Origin: Owenia fusiformis
Taxonomy: Eukaryota; Annelida; Polychaeta; Sabellida; Oweniidae
Direction: 5' to 3'
Assembly: GCA_903813345.2 (NCBI GenBank)
Contig: CAIIXF020000006.1
Span: forward strand, 7,800,989-7,864,988
DNA length: 64,000 nt
The stretch's first letter is position 1; each line of letters opens with the position of its first letter. This document shows, in pieces, positions 54,583 through 64,000 of the stretch. Below the pieces are notes generated by a model. That model was not told the DNA's origin. It made no database searches and worked only from the letters and a program-made list of their open reading frames with translations. A program made the translations under genes and the position numbers.

Positions 54583-57500
54583 TTACATAAATCTGGATGG
54601 CTTTTTTGCAATTATACCAGATTTAGAACGTGTTTGTATGACTCTTGGACTTGGCAACAATTCCATTCTTGGTTGAGGTAATTCCTCTTTAACATTCACA
54701 GACTGCTTACCATGATCCTCAATGTCGGGCGAAATACCAGAACTACTAGGGTTGGTAATTGTGGGGGCGGGGAATTCCATTGGAAATGGAATAGGACTGA
54801 GATCCCTTAATTTAGAGTTAGGGTCTGGCATTAGATGGCGTCTATTTCGTCTAACAGTACCCCGGTCAGTCTGTACAATGTACGATCTTGGTGAGTCATG
54901 TTTGGCTTTGATTATACCTGGAGTTTTCCACCCTTTTTGATTGTCAAGTTTAACGAGTACTTTGTCACCTTTAGGTAATTCTGTCAAAGGTTTCACACCA
55001 TGGCGATTGTCATAGTTAGTCTTGTACTTTGCCTTAGCACTGCTATCGTGCTTAGCAACTTGTCTTAAGTTGGGCCAATGTGGACTTAAGTTGTTGGGTA
55101 AGGTTGGTACAGTCGATTTTATTTGTCTTCCCATCAACAATTGTGCTGGGGAAACACCTGTGGACATATGTGGCGTAGAGCGATAAGTGAGAAGCGCGAG
55201 AAATGGGTCATCCTGCGATAGGAACCGTTTGATTATTTGCACTCCTCTCTCTACTTGTCCGTTTGACTGACTTAAATGTGGCGAACTAGTTATGTGACGG
55301 AAATTGTATTTCTTAGCAAAATCTGCGAACTCTTGACTTGCGAATTGAGGACCGTTATCCGACACAACATCAGCAATACCATATCTGGCAAATATGCCTT
55401 TCATTTTGTCTATCACATTCTTTGATGTAATGTTTTTATTCATGGACGCGATCTCTGGGAAACGAGAGAAGTAATCCACGATCACCAACCAGTGTTGATT
55501 CTGGAACTCACAAAGATCCGCTGCGATTAATGACCATGGCCTATCAGGTAGAATAGTAGGTATCAGTGGTTCATGCTTTTGAGTTGGCCTTGAAACAACA
55601 CAATGAGCACATTTACTTACCATATCTTTTATCTGCGAACTCATTCCAGGCCACCATACAGATTGATTCGCGCGCAATCTGCATTTTGTAATGCCTAAAT
55701 GACCATGATGGATGCGTTCAAGCATATCCCTCTGCAAACTCCGAGGTACGACAACACGCGAGCCATGTGTTATAACTCCGTTATATAAACTCAACATACC
55801 TTGTTCTGCAAAATATGGCTTGATAGCTGGCGGTACACTCTTAATAGATTGTGGCCATCCAAGAGAAATGTATTTGTTTACCTGTAAAAGATCAGCATCC
55901 AAAGTTGTAGCTTCGCGGATTTTCTCCAATAACTGATCAGCGATAGGTCTATTTCTGTCAAGTGAGTACAGATAAGATTCTATATCTACTTCCAAATCAT
56001 TCTGTTTTTCATCACACGGTTTCATCGGGTCGCGCGATAATGTGTCCGCTATTACCATATCCTTACCCGGGACATATTTAGCACGCACGTTGAAGCGCAT
56101 CAATCGCATAAGAAGTCTCTGGCACCTAATCGGCGCTTTATCAATGTCTTTGGAATTTATCAACGGCACAAGGGGTTTGTGGTCCGTAAAAATTTCAAAT
56201 TCGGGTAAACCGACTAAATATCTGGAAAAATGTTCACACCCCCATACCGAAGCAAGGCATTCCTTCTCAATTTGGGCATACTTCTTTTCCGATTCAGACA
56301 AACTTCTTGATCCGAATGCAACCGGTCTCCAAATGTCATCTTTACTTTTCTGAAGAAGACACGCCCCGATTCCGTAGCTAGAACTATCTGCGCTAACAAT
56401 AGTAGGACGAGAAACGTCGTAAAAAGCTAGTACCGGCGCGTTGCATATCATTCGTTTGATTTCGTTGAAAGCATTATCTTGGGCTTTTTCCCATTGAAAA
56501 ACAACATCCTTTCTAAGCAATGCATACAACGGAGCTGCAACTTCAGCTAAGTTTTTCACGAAACGACATAGAAAATTGACCATACCTAAAAATCTACGTA
56601 GTTCTGTGACGTCAGTAGGTGTATTTAGCTGTTGAATTGCCTTTATGTGTTCTTGTGAAGGAGCTACACCGTCCTTTGAAATTCGATTGCCAACAAATGT
56701 GACTTCCGGCAATGAAAACTTACACTTTCGGCGATTGAGCTTTATCCCTACCTTTCTTACGAGTTCCATCACGTTCTTGAGATTTTTATCATGTTCTGCT
56801 TGGGTTTTTCCATGTACGATTATATCGTCGATTACGACCTCGGCACCATCAACCTTCGAAAATATGTCACTCATATGTCTCTGATAAAGTTCACTTGCGA
56901 AGTTAAGACCAAATGGTACGCGATTGAACTTATACCTTCCAAAAGGCGTAATGAACGTAGTCAAAAGAGATGATTCGTGATCTAATGTGAGACCCCAAAA
57001 AGAACTCGACGCGTCCAAAATACTAAAAACGGTGGAGCCGGCCAACTTGTGCAAAACGTCTTCTGGTGTAGGGAGGATAAACTTCTCACGTTTCACACTG
57101 AGATTTAGACGACGTAAATCCACACAAATTCTTGGATCAGCATCATTTTTCTTTTCTACCGCGATAATGGGAGCACACCAATCAGTGGCACTAGTAACGC
57201 GTGAAATAACACTTTGAGATTCAAGCTTTTCTAACTTATCTTTCACTCTAGCCATTAATGGTAAAGGTAAACGTCTGGAGCAAGGTACACTATAAGGCAC
57301 AGCGTCTGATTTTAGGTCAATGTGAACTGGCTTACAGTCAATCTTACCAACGTCACCGTAACAGTCATTAAAGGTATCATGAACAGACCCTAAATCTTTG
57401 AAAAGACCCATGGCTACAGCACAGCCCCTGGACAAAAGATTTACCCCAGAAAAAGTATCTGCGACGTGCATGTTTACCCTGTATTTGCGTGACGCATGGG

Positions 57501-58695
57501 GAATTTGAGCGGTAAACACCCCTTTACATTTGACAGGACCCCCTGGACTACTGAGCTTAACTCTACTCGGACGTAATGGAGGAGGATTGGGCAAACTAGA
57601 GTATGTATCACTGGTGATCATGGTAACATCAGCCCCTGAATCAATTTTAAAACGAATGGGATTGTTACCTGCTATCCTAAGTTCTTTAAACCACGCTGGG
57701 ACTTGATCATTCACATCTGTGACGTCTGTCATATTGTCAATATCAACAGAATCAGCCAGCGGTGATGTATTAATATCGTCACTCTGGATACCTGGAACGG
57801 GTGAAGCTTGTGAGCGTACATCGACATCTGTCCCGAAGATCCGGTCTGGTAACCCTGGAATGCCTGGGTCATTGGGAATTACCATTTCCGATAGGAATAC
57901 ATAATCCTCATCTTGGTCTTCTACGTATTCTGTAGATTCAATTTTCTTGTTTGAGCTTTTACTCGGAAGTTTAACAGTCCCACCTTTTGTCTTGCGACAT
58001 GCCCTTTTAAAATGCCCGATGCCCTTACAGGCGGAACATTGTTTTCCATGGGCATTACACTGCCCCTCTGCATGCTTACGAAGACAGTTACCACATTCAC
58101 GGTCGGGTTTCTGTTTGCGGTGATTTGAACTATTTCCACGGGCTTTAATCGCATCAACAGGTTGAGGCGGGCCAGTCTCGCGCACAGCCTCTCGGATTCT
58201 TGCCATTTCAATACATCGATGCAACGTGAGTTTAGAATAGTCCATCAGTTTTATCTTGTTTTGAAGTTCCACGTTAGATAGTCCATTAACGAACTGATGA
58301 AGTATTTCCGTCTCTTTATTTTCGAAAGCGCAAACCTCTGATTGTTCGTACAGTTCTCTCAGGAACGTGTCAACAGACGAAGAGTTTTGTGCGATCTCAT
58401 GAAAACGCCGCTGCTCGTCTATCACATTAACTTTAGGAACGAAATACTCGTCGAATTTCCTCAAAATGGTTTCATATTTAGATCTATCCTCTCCTTCTGC
58501 GAATATAAAGCTGTTATAGATCGCTTCTGATCTGGGACCCATAATATACAGTAAACTGTTTATCTGGCTTTCCTCCGATTCAGAATCAAGTTTTGCCGCT
58601 GTCCTGAATCTTGTGAAGCGTTGCTTCCAGAACCTCCATAGTTTCGGGTTATTTGTATCCAAATTTTCCGGTGGTGTCAGTCTAAATGATGCCAT
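54583..58695 (-). CDS. Gag-Pol polyprotein of the Ty3/gypsy element
   Basis: 1370 residues with no stop or frameshift; ATG at 58695. Gag-like region 1-240 with a zinc knuckle CSACKGIGHFKRAC (C220, C223, H228, C233) preceded by a second Cys/His cluster (C201-C213). Aspartic protease around KIDSGADVTMI (D352). Reverse transcriptase about 465-640 with VIDD at 621-624 in place of YVDD. RNase H about 755-890 (SADSSSYGIGACL, TDHKPL, ADTLSR). Integrase with a zinc-binding HHCC (HHGHLG near 996, CAHC 1029-1032) and catalytic D1060, D1113, E1149, 35 residues between the last two. The C-terminal tail lacks an env gene. All key catalytic residues are present, so the copy is probably capable of movement. 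Confidence 0.95.
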   Translation of the reverse strand: MASFRLTPPENLDTNNPKLWRFWKQRFTRFRTAAKLDSESEESQINSLLYIMGPRSEAIYNSFIFAEGEDRSKYETILRKFDEYFVPKVNVIDEQRRFHEIAQNSSSVDTFLRELYEQSEVCAFENKETEILHQFVNGLSNVELQNKIKLMDYSKLTLHRCIEMARIREAVRETGPPQPVDAIKARGNSSNHRKQKPDRECGNCLRKHAEGQCNAHGKQCSACKGIGHFKRACRKTKGGTVKLPSKSSNKKIESTEYVEDQDEDYVFLSEMVIPNDPGIPGLPDRIFGTDVDVRSQASPVPGIQSDDINTSPLADSVDIDNMTDVTDVNDQVPAWFKELRIAGNNPIRFKIDSGADVTMITSDTYSSLPNPPPLRPSRVKLSSPGGPVKCKGVFTAQIPHASRKYRVNMHVADTFSGVNLLSRGCAVAMGLFKDLGSVHDTFNDCYGDVGKIDCKPVHIDLKSDAVPYSVPCSRRLPLPLMARVKDKLEKLESQSVISRVTSATDWCAPIIAVEKKNDADPRICVDLRRLNLSVKREKFILPTPEDVLHKLAGSTVFSILDASSSFWGLTLDHESSLLTTFITPFGRYKFNRVPFGLNFASELYQRHMSDIFSKVDGAEVVIDDIIVHGKTQAEHDKNLKNVMELVRKVGIKLNRRKCKFSLPEVTFVGNRISKDGVAPSQEHIKAIQQLNTPTDVTELRRFLGMVNFLCRFVKNLAEVAAPLYALLRKDVVFQWEKAQDNAFNEIKRMICNAPVLAFYDVSRPTIVSADSSSYGIGACLLQKSKDDIWRPVAFGSRSLSESEKKYAQIEKECLASVWGCEHFSRYLVGLPEFEIFTDHKPLVPLINSKDIDKAPIRCQRLLMRLMRFNVRAKYVPGKDMVIADTLSRDPMKPCDEKQNDLEVDIESYLYSLDRNRPIADQLLEKIREATTLDADLLQVNKYISLGWPQSIKSVPPAIKPYFAEQGMLSLYNGVITHGSRVVVPRSLQRDMLERIHHGHLGITKCRLRANQSVWWPGMSSQIKDMVSKCAHCVVSRPTQKHEPLIPTILPDRPWSLIAADLCEFQNQHWLVIVDYFSRFPEIASMNKNITSKNVIDKMKGIFARYGIADVVSDNGPQFASQEFADFAKKYNFRHITSSPHLSQSNGQVERGVQIIKRFLSQDDPFLALLTYRSTPHMSTGVSPAQLLMGRQIKSTVPTLPNNLSPHWPNLRQVAKHDSSAKAKYKTNYDNRHGVKPLTELPKGDKVLVKLDNQKGWKTPGIIKAKHDSPRSYIVQTDRGTVRRNRRHLMPDPNSKLRDLSPIPFPMEFPAPTITNPSSSGISPDIEDHGKQSVNVKEELPQPRMELLPSPRVIQTRSKSGIIAKKPSRFM

Positions 58696-58762
58696 TACTG
58701 TCCTATAGGATTATTGAGCACTATATATGAGTAATATCCGGCATAAACACCAATTTAATCCA

Positions 58763-58785
58763 ATTTTAACCACATCTAGTCACCA
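58763..58785 (-). promoter_or_regulatory. Primer-binding site
   Basis: Immediately inside the 5' LTR, the minus strand reads TGGTGACTAGATGTGG. It starts with the TGG expected to pair with the CCA end of a tRNA. Which tRNA cannot be told without the host tRNA set. Confidence 0.65.
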
Positions 58786-58921
58786 TGTTATGAGAATTGA
58801 ACTTCACTCGTGTCGTGTCTGACTATCAACTGCGTTTATTCCATAGATTGTGACGTAACACATTTGTACAATTATGACGTAACATAAAGCATCTAATTAA
58901 CATAATTAAGACATTATGACA
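58786..58921 (-). repeat. 5' LTR (136 bp)
   Basis: Identical to the LTR at 54213-54348; it carries the element's promoter. Directly followed on the right by the target duplication ACCGT. Confidence 0.95.
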
Positions 58922-58926
58922 ACCGT

Positions 58927-59530
58927 AGTTTTGAAATGATGATGTTGAACTGATGTTGAACTGAAATAAACGCCATTTCAACAATTTCAAATTTTACTTT
59001 GCATATGCGCAGCACTGAGAAAGCAAGTGCTCATGATTGTTCACGTGATCACATCCTGCAATTTGATTGGAGATCGTATAATGGGGAATCCTCCAATACG
59101 ATAGAATATGAAAGAATTATGGGAGCTTCTCACTTCTTCTGGGTCAAATCAAAATTATAAGGAAACAGAAAAAACTCAAAATAATATAATAATTTCACCA
59201 AATGGTGTAAATGGGTCTACTTTCATTCATGAAATTCACGCCATCTGAGTTCATTGAAAATCTTCAATCTAGGACTTCACAGTTTAATAAGATATCATAG
59301 ATCTATTTGAAATAAAGGGTGCTTATCAAATCACATATAACTTGGTATTCCCAACCAGGATAATGTATTGCTCAATTAAGTTTCAACATATGTTTTTCAT
59401 GACTGGAATACCTACTTTTAAATAATAAAAATGTACAAATTTACTTTGAGGACATTATTTGAAGCACTGGATGATTGCATCAAAAATACATTTCTAACAT
59501 GTCATAAAACACCCATTTGTGCAATGTTTC
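58927..59530. other. Intergenic sequence, nothing assigned
   Basis: Host or older repeat sequence continuing from the left side of the LTR element. No exon, RNA gene or transposon terminus was recognised. No missing SKIV2L helicase exon was found here on the minus strand. Confidence 0.5.
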
Positions 59531-59536
59531 AAAGGG

Positions 59537-59649
59537 TATATAAGTATTCACGGCAGCAGTGTTATTGGTTATGAGTAAATACAAAATACTAAGAGTTTGA
59601 AATTCAAGCATTATATCTTATACAAGGGAAACTCTGCAACACGGATTAG
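59537..59649 (+). promoter_or_regulatory. Candidate promoter and 5' UTR exon of the death-domain gene
   Basis: TATATAAG at 59537 with a start expected near 59568, and a possible donor ATTAG|GTAAAA at 59649/59650. It could join the acceptor at 61835-61836. This is inferred only from motif spacing. Confidence 0.3.
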
Positions 59650-61165
59650 GTAAAAAGTAATTTTGTATATAATTGTTTTGATATTATAAATTTATTCAAC
59701 TAACATTTACAATTTATAAATAATCTGTTTGTTATTCATTTTCTTGATATTTTTGTGCTTTTGTTTTGAATTATAATAATTTGATCATTCTTTGAAATTT
59801 CAAACTTGTCATTTTTTCATATGTATTCATTCACAAAACAGGCTTTATAAAATGCCAAAGGGAGATTACGAAATTAGGACTGAAGTGTCCATATTGTGAG
59901 ATATTTGGATAACAGAGGTGTTTAGATATACATGTTTTACTGTGCCATAGGGTCACTCTGCATGCTAGTGTGTAGCTTTTATAATATCAGATAAATCATT
60001 TATTGCAAAGTTTGAAAATATAGTTTAATCATTTAATTATTACTTTACATGACTTATAAAACTATTTGAGATTTTCTGAAAAATGTGACTTAAGAAAAAA
60101 GGTTGTTCATCTTATTGTTTTCAAATATTTGAATTTCCCGCCATTTTAGAAACAGATGTTTAGATTTTGAGATCATCACATACAGCACTTAACACTGCAA
60201 AACACATAATTACCTCTCCTCCATTGAATAGATCAGGCATAAGTCATATTATTTCAATCTAAGATTTTATGCATATGTAAACTTTTAAAGCATTTAAAAA
60301 ATTTCATGTCATGACGATACACTGTGATAAAATATTTTTTCAAATATAAATATTTTCCAAATATGCTTAACTTTTTAAAATAAAGGAATATTGTTGGCCT
60401 ATCTCAGTTGAAATTTGTTTATCTTATCTTGTTACATGTATTAATATCAGTGTACTTTAGTCTAGTGGATTCAATGAGAACTAAGATTTGGTTCACCTAT
60501 CACAGAAATATATTAATCAACCAATCATCGATAAACCGATTCTTTCATTAATTATGGAGAAAATTATACAAACTTAAACGTTCTTCAGCCTCTACTAATC
60601 TATTCTCTTTGAAAGAGGAAGATATTTCCAACCATTATCTTATTGTCTGAAATGTTTATTTATTAATCAGACATTTTGAATCAATTTTCTTAATACTGTA
60701 CATATATGTAGTTCTATTGTATTGTATTGTATATCTTTATTGCCCATAATAAAATGGAGATACAATTTATATGTACAGTGATGAAAAATAAAAGTACAAA
60801 ATTATGACAAAATTATATACATGTTAGACGTATTAAAACTATACAATGAGCAAAATGCTCGCACGGTTGAGTCAGGTCTATTATTTTCATTAGTTCTAAT
60901 TATATTTCATCATGTTCTGCAACTTTTGACATAAAAAATCTGTATTTTTATGTTTATTTTGATACATTTATATGTATATCTGATATTCAATTCAATTTAC
61001 AGTACAATTTATATCTGTACCAATGACCCCCACCATGCCCATGTTGTCTATTGCCTTGATAAAAGACAGGTTTGTGTCATTTGAGCCATTTCTCTTTATC
61101 TTCCAAAAACCTGATGTCAAAACTATAAGAACTCTAGAATTCTTGGTGCGTCAAAAGGTAAAGCC
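59650..61165. other. AT-rich intergenic or intronic sequence
   Basis: Contains a simple-sequence-like stretch TATTGTATTGTATATCTTTA at about 60716 followed by GCCCATAATAAAATGGAGAT, which looks like the 3' end of an old retroelement. Otherwise nothing was recognised. Confidence 0.4.
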
Positions 61166-61171
61166 ATGTTT

Positions 61172-61710
61172 TTAGCTCACATGGTGAGCTATTGCAATCA
61201 CTCACTTGTCCATCTGTCACTCTGTCTGTCTGTCCCTCTGTCAACAATTGGCCCGGTTTAAAACCTCTGTCAACAATTGGCCCTGTTTAAAACCTCTGTC
61301 AATGGGATTCCCGTCTTAAGTTATTTTTGTTCAACATCAATATAGAAAATCCCCCTATGACTCCTGGTTTAAAAGATCGCCTATTTTCAAAATGGCCGCC
61401 ATTTTTGTCTCGCGAAATTCACTTTTGGACCATTTGCTTTAAAACCTCAATAGGATTCCCGTTTTAAGTTATTTTTGTTCTACATCAATACAGAAAACTC
61501 CCCTGTGACTTCTGTTTCAAAAGCTCGCCTATTCTCTTTTGGACCATTCGCTAGCTTCAAAAATAACTTCAGGTGTTCAGCACTGTAAAAAGCCATGTCA
61601 CTGTAAAGAGTAATTGAATGAAATAATTTTGTTACAAAAAATTTTCAAAAAGATTATATCCGTTTTTTTGCCATTTTGGCCATCATTCACTTTTGAGCAA
61701 CACCATGTGA
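61172..61710 (+). mobile_element. Element of the TTTAGCTCACATGGTGAGC family
   Basis: Starts with the small palindrome GCTCACATGGTGAGC and a CTGTCTGTCTGTCCC tract. Two diverged units of about 150-190 bases follow (CAATGGGATTCCCGTCTTAA / AATAGGATTCCCGTTTTAAG, then TCGCCTATT), and it ends near CACCATGTGAG, which inverts the start. Same plan as the core-repeat elements at 6.1 and 40.2 kb. Copies of the start motif also occur at 14317 and 17490. Confidence 0.5.
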
Positions 61711-61883
61711 GACCAGTACCCAAGGTACTATGTATTAGATTTGGAATCTGATTGACAGGCAATTTTCTAAAACAATATCCTGAGAACTGATATTAGATGG
61801 ACATTCTTTTCTAACAAAGTTGATATTTGATTGCAGATTCCATCCTTTAATCTGCCGGGAGTGTCAACACTGGATTTCAATTG

Positions 61884-63979
61884 ATGGGATTGGTCAACTT
61901 TATTCTACTGAGACAAGAAACTGAGGAAAGGTATGTAGAAACAGAGATGCATTTATTTTTAAAATACCAAAAAATGGTTTACTTGACTTTGCAGACTCTG
62001 CACTAAAAAAACACTCCCCATTCTATATTCATGTTTAGCATGTACCACAGATAATCGAATACCCTTTGCATTCGTTCGACTTCACTTCTTAAAAGAGAGC
62101 TCCGTCTTCACTCTTTCAAACTAAAATAAACGTGTGAACTCACTGCGCCAATCAGTGCTCGTCCGCCAAATTTGACTAACGTTCTATATATGGTCATTCC
62201 TACTGACGTCATCGTTAAGCCCGGAATTGACCAATGACAATTCAGAATTTATTTTAGCCAAAACACAAACTGTCATCTGCACCTGTCGTGGGGGCGGGGC
62301 TACTAAACTGTAATATGGTTTCTACTAGGCAGAGTGTAGTTTAACTAGACTCTGCATGCAGGGTAAAGATCGAACTGTATTTCCAGATGTCGAATTGTAG
62401 ACAATATGAGAAAAAGTTCCCTCGAGATGGTCATGGGAACAATGAGATATTGCAATCCTGTAGGGACATCTGCCACCCATGGATCAACCAAGAAAATTAT
62501 GAGGAATTGTGCTGGAATGATACTAATACAATGCAACATTGTAAAGGTTTGCACAGTTAAATACCATTGGCTTTAATCACTGATAATAATAAATGGCTCG
62601 TCTGTTTCTGTTCTTTTCTTGTTGGTTTATCATTGCTTTTTGCATATTCAGGACATAAAATCTTTCTATGAACTACAATTTCACTTTTTTAATATTCAAT
62701 TAAAATGTATCTACTTTTTACAGGAAACAAAATAACTTGTCAATTGAAGGTCAATTGAAACCACAAAAACAAACACTAATCTTTTGTCTGTCTGGCATAG
62801 TGCTAGTATGTCATTTATCTTTAAGTCCTGTAATTTATGCTATATTTTTCTTGTTCTTTTTAGAATATGTGGATTGTATTAAACAGACACCAACTCCATC
62901 TACGACAACAATAACAACAACACAAACAACAACTCCATTTATGACAACAACTCCAACAACAACACAAACATTAACTTCATCTACGGCAACGTCAACCTCA
63001 GCTACATCTACGACAATAGCATTGATGTCAACACCTATATCATCATCTGCAGCAACATCTGAAGTGGGCATTGATTTAACTTTGATCACTCTTATTCTAA
63101 CAATACTATGCACCTCAATCATTGTTCTGACACTCATAGTGGTCCTTCGTAGACACTGTATGAAAAGAAAAAAGGTGTGCACAGACCCTGAACGACCAGT
63201 GGATACTTGTAGATATTCTCCTTTGCAGTCGTCAGAAGCTATTTTAATCCATTTTGGAGGTACAGTACACAAAAAGTTCAGAGAAAAACAACTCAAAATT
63301 TATCAATTTTGGTATAAAAACAATAGCAAATTTCTGATAAACCCTCTATAAGCTTTTAAATATCTAAACAGTCAAATAAAAAATGTTATTTCTAGTTCTA
63401 AATTGATATTGACGATTTAAGTCAATTTGAGGGTCACTGGTCAAGGTAAAAATCTAGTTCATCTTTGTTTTTCAGGATAAATGTTTTTCCACTTATCTAT
63501 GCAAATAGGTAATTAAAACATGAAAAAATATCAAAATCAAGACCTGCTTTAGCCAGTAGCATTTTACTAACATGTTTTCATGTTGAATTTTTATCATTAA
63601 AAAACTATTTCACCAAAGTCAAAATGAGAGAATCTTGACATGCAAAGCATCTACCATATTTATACCTCCATTCAAGATTGCCTCAATATGTATGATTGCC
63701 TCAATAATTTAATAATTCAATAATTTTTTCTGAAACCTTGCCTGATTTTTTCCACAAAAATGTATACATTTTTGTATTGATCTCATTTAGATAATTTACA
63801 AGACGAGCTGACAGAGATTGAACTCCTTGACATTGGCAAGAAAATGGGATACAAAATCGATGAGATTGCCATTCGACTTAATATCAGTCTACATGAGGTG
63901 GAAACAATAAAGCAGAGTAGCCCACAAAATGCCAATGACTGGGGAGTCAAAATTCTGAAAGAGTGGTGGAACAGACAAG
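61884..63979 (+). CDS. Mucin-like single-pass membrane protein with death domain, 3'-partial
   Basis: Proposed exons: 61837-61930 (ATG 61884), 62724-63259, 63791-63979, continuing off the right edge. Frame holds across both GT-AG junctions. Order: short N-terminus; long hydrophobic signal (TLIFCLSGIVLVCHLSLSPV and on); Thr/Ser-rich mucin-like ectodomain (TTTITTTQTTTPFMTTTPTT); transmembrane helix (LTLITLILTILCTSIIVLTL); basic stop-transfer RRHCMKRKK. After a short linker comes a death domain (ELTEIELLDIGKKMGYKIDE ... WGVKILKEWWNRQG), showing the typical leucine spacing and C-terminal tryptophans. Such an architecture suggests a surface receptor or co-receptor that recruits death-domain adaptors. 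The last exon ends at donor CAAG|GTAGAG. The death-domain exon and TM exon are firm; the first exon is tentative. No TNFR cysteine repeats are visible. Confidence 0.65.
62045..62365 (+). repeat. Dispersed repeat, partner at 37.95-38.3 kb
   Basis: Second copy of the family described at 37950. It lies inside the first intron of the death-domain gene and has the same order of blocks, ending AACTAGACTCTGCATGCAG. Confidence 0.6.
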
Positions 63980-64000
63980 GTAGAGATGTGAACAAAAGAA

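Larger units (their letters stand above)
54213..58921 (-). mobile_element. Complete Ty3/gypsy (Metaviridae) LTR retrotransposon, 4709 bp
   Basis: Bounded by two identical 136-bp LTRs (TGTT...GACA) and flanked by the 5-bp target duplication ACCGT (54208-54212 and 58922-58926). One intact gag-pol frame, a primer-binding site directly after the 5' LTR and a polypurine tract directly before the 3' LTR. Order protease-RT-RNase H-integrase places it in Ty3/gypsy. Single-ORF organisation, 5-bp duplications and short LTRs recall the Mag/Steamer-like lineage of bivalves (inference). Identical LTRs indicate a recent insertion. Confidence 0.95.

Noticed and set aside
62809-62863. A 55-base intron (GTATGT...TTTTTAG) inside the exon at 62724-63259
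   Set aside because: Removing it shifts the frame and destroys the Thr/Ser-rich, transmembrane and death-domain continuity.
62835-63296. 153-residue minus-strand frame rich in VVV/DV
   Set aside because: It is the complement of the Thr/Ser-rich mucin-like coding exon on the plus strand.

Overview
The window is nuclear DNA of an animal. It is AT-rich, the conserved genes are split by GT-AG introns, and there is dense layering of retrotransposons, DNA transposons, miniature inverted-repeat elements and core-repeat elements. The resemblance of the two copies at 40.2-43.0 kb to bivalve 'pearl'/Helentron elements, and the (ACGG)n tails, favour a marine lophotrochozoan, probably a mollusc. The species cannot be named from sequence alone.

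Layout: (1) 0.27-12.75 kb, plus strand: PIGK, the GPI-transamidase catalytic subunit, exons 2 to last; exon 1 lies off the left edge. Its introns are packed with repeats, including a 2.6 kb tandem array at 6.2-8.8 kb. (2) 12.9-15.4 kb: a possible orphan exon, a TTAA-flanked element and a MITE. (3) 15.9-21.5 kb, minus strand: two tandem paralogous membrane sulfotransferase-like genes, each with an uninterrupted coding exon and a 5' UTR intron; the right one has a clear TATA box. (4) 21.8-25.1 kb: MITEs, including a hAT-like MITE with a perfect 8-bp target duplication nested inside a TTAA-type foldback element. (5) 25.85-37.7 kb, minus strand: the C-terminal half of the SKI-complex helicase SKIV2L/SKIC2 in seven exons. 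An intronless GT15-family mannosyltransferase gene sits in its largest intron on the opposite strand. (6) 37.9-54.2 kb: a stack of nested transposons. An old L1/Tx1-like LINE is cut by a Penelope-like fragment, by two core-repeat (Helentron/pearl-like) elements and by a 10.8 kb TTAA element with piggyBac-like remnants. That last element itself contains a full-length-ORF Jockey/CR1-group LINE. (7) 54.2-58.9 kb, minus strand: an intact Ty3/gypsy (Metaviridae) element with identical LTRs and a 5-bp target duplication. (8) 59.5-64 kb, plus strand: the start of a gene for a small mucin-like transmembrane protein with a cytoplasmic death domain, continuing off the right edge.

Functionally the host genes are unrelated housekeeping and surface genes: GPI anchoring, sulfation, RNA decay, mannosylation and death-domain signalling. 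The window shows no operon-like or pathway link between them. Most remaining sequence is transposon-derived or unassigned intergenic/intronic DNA. No tRNA, rRNA or CRISPR was seen.
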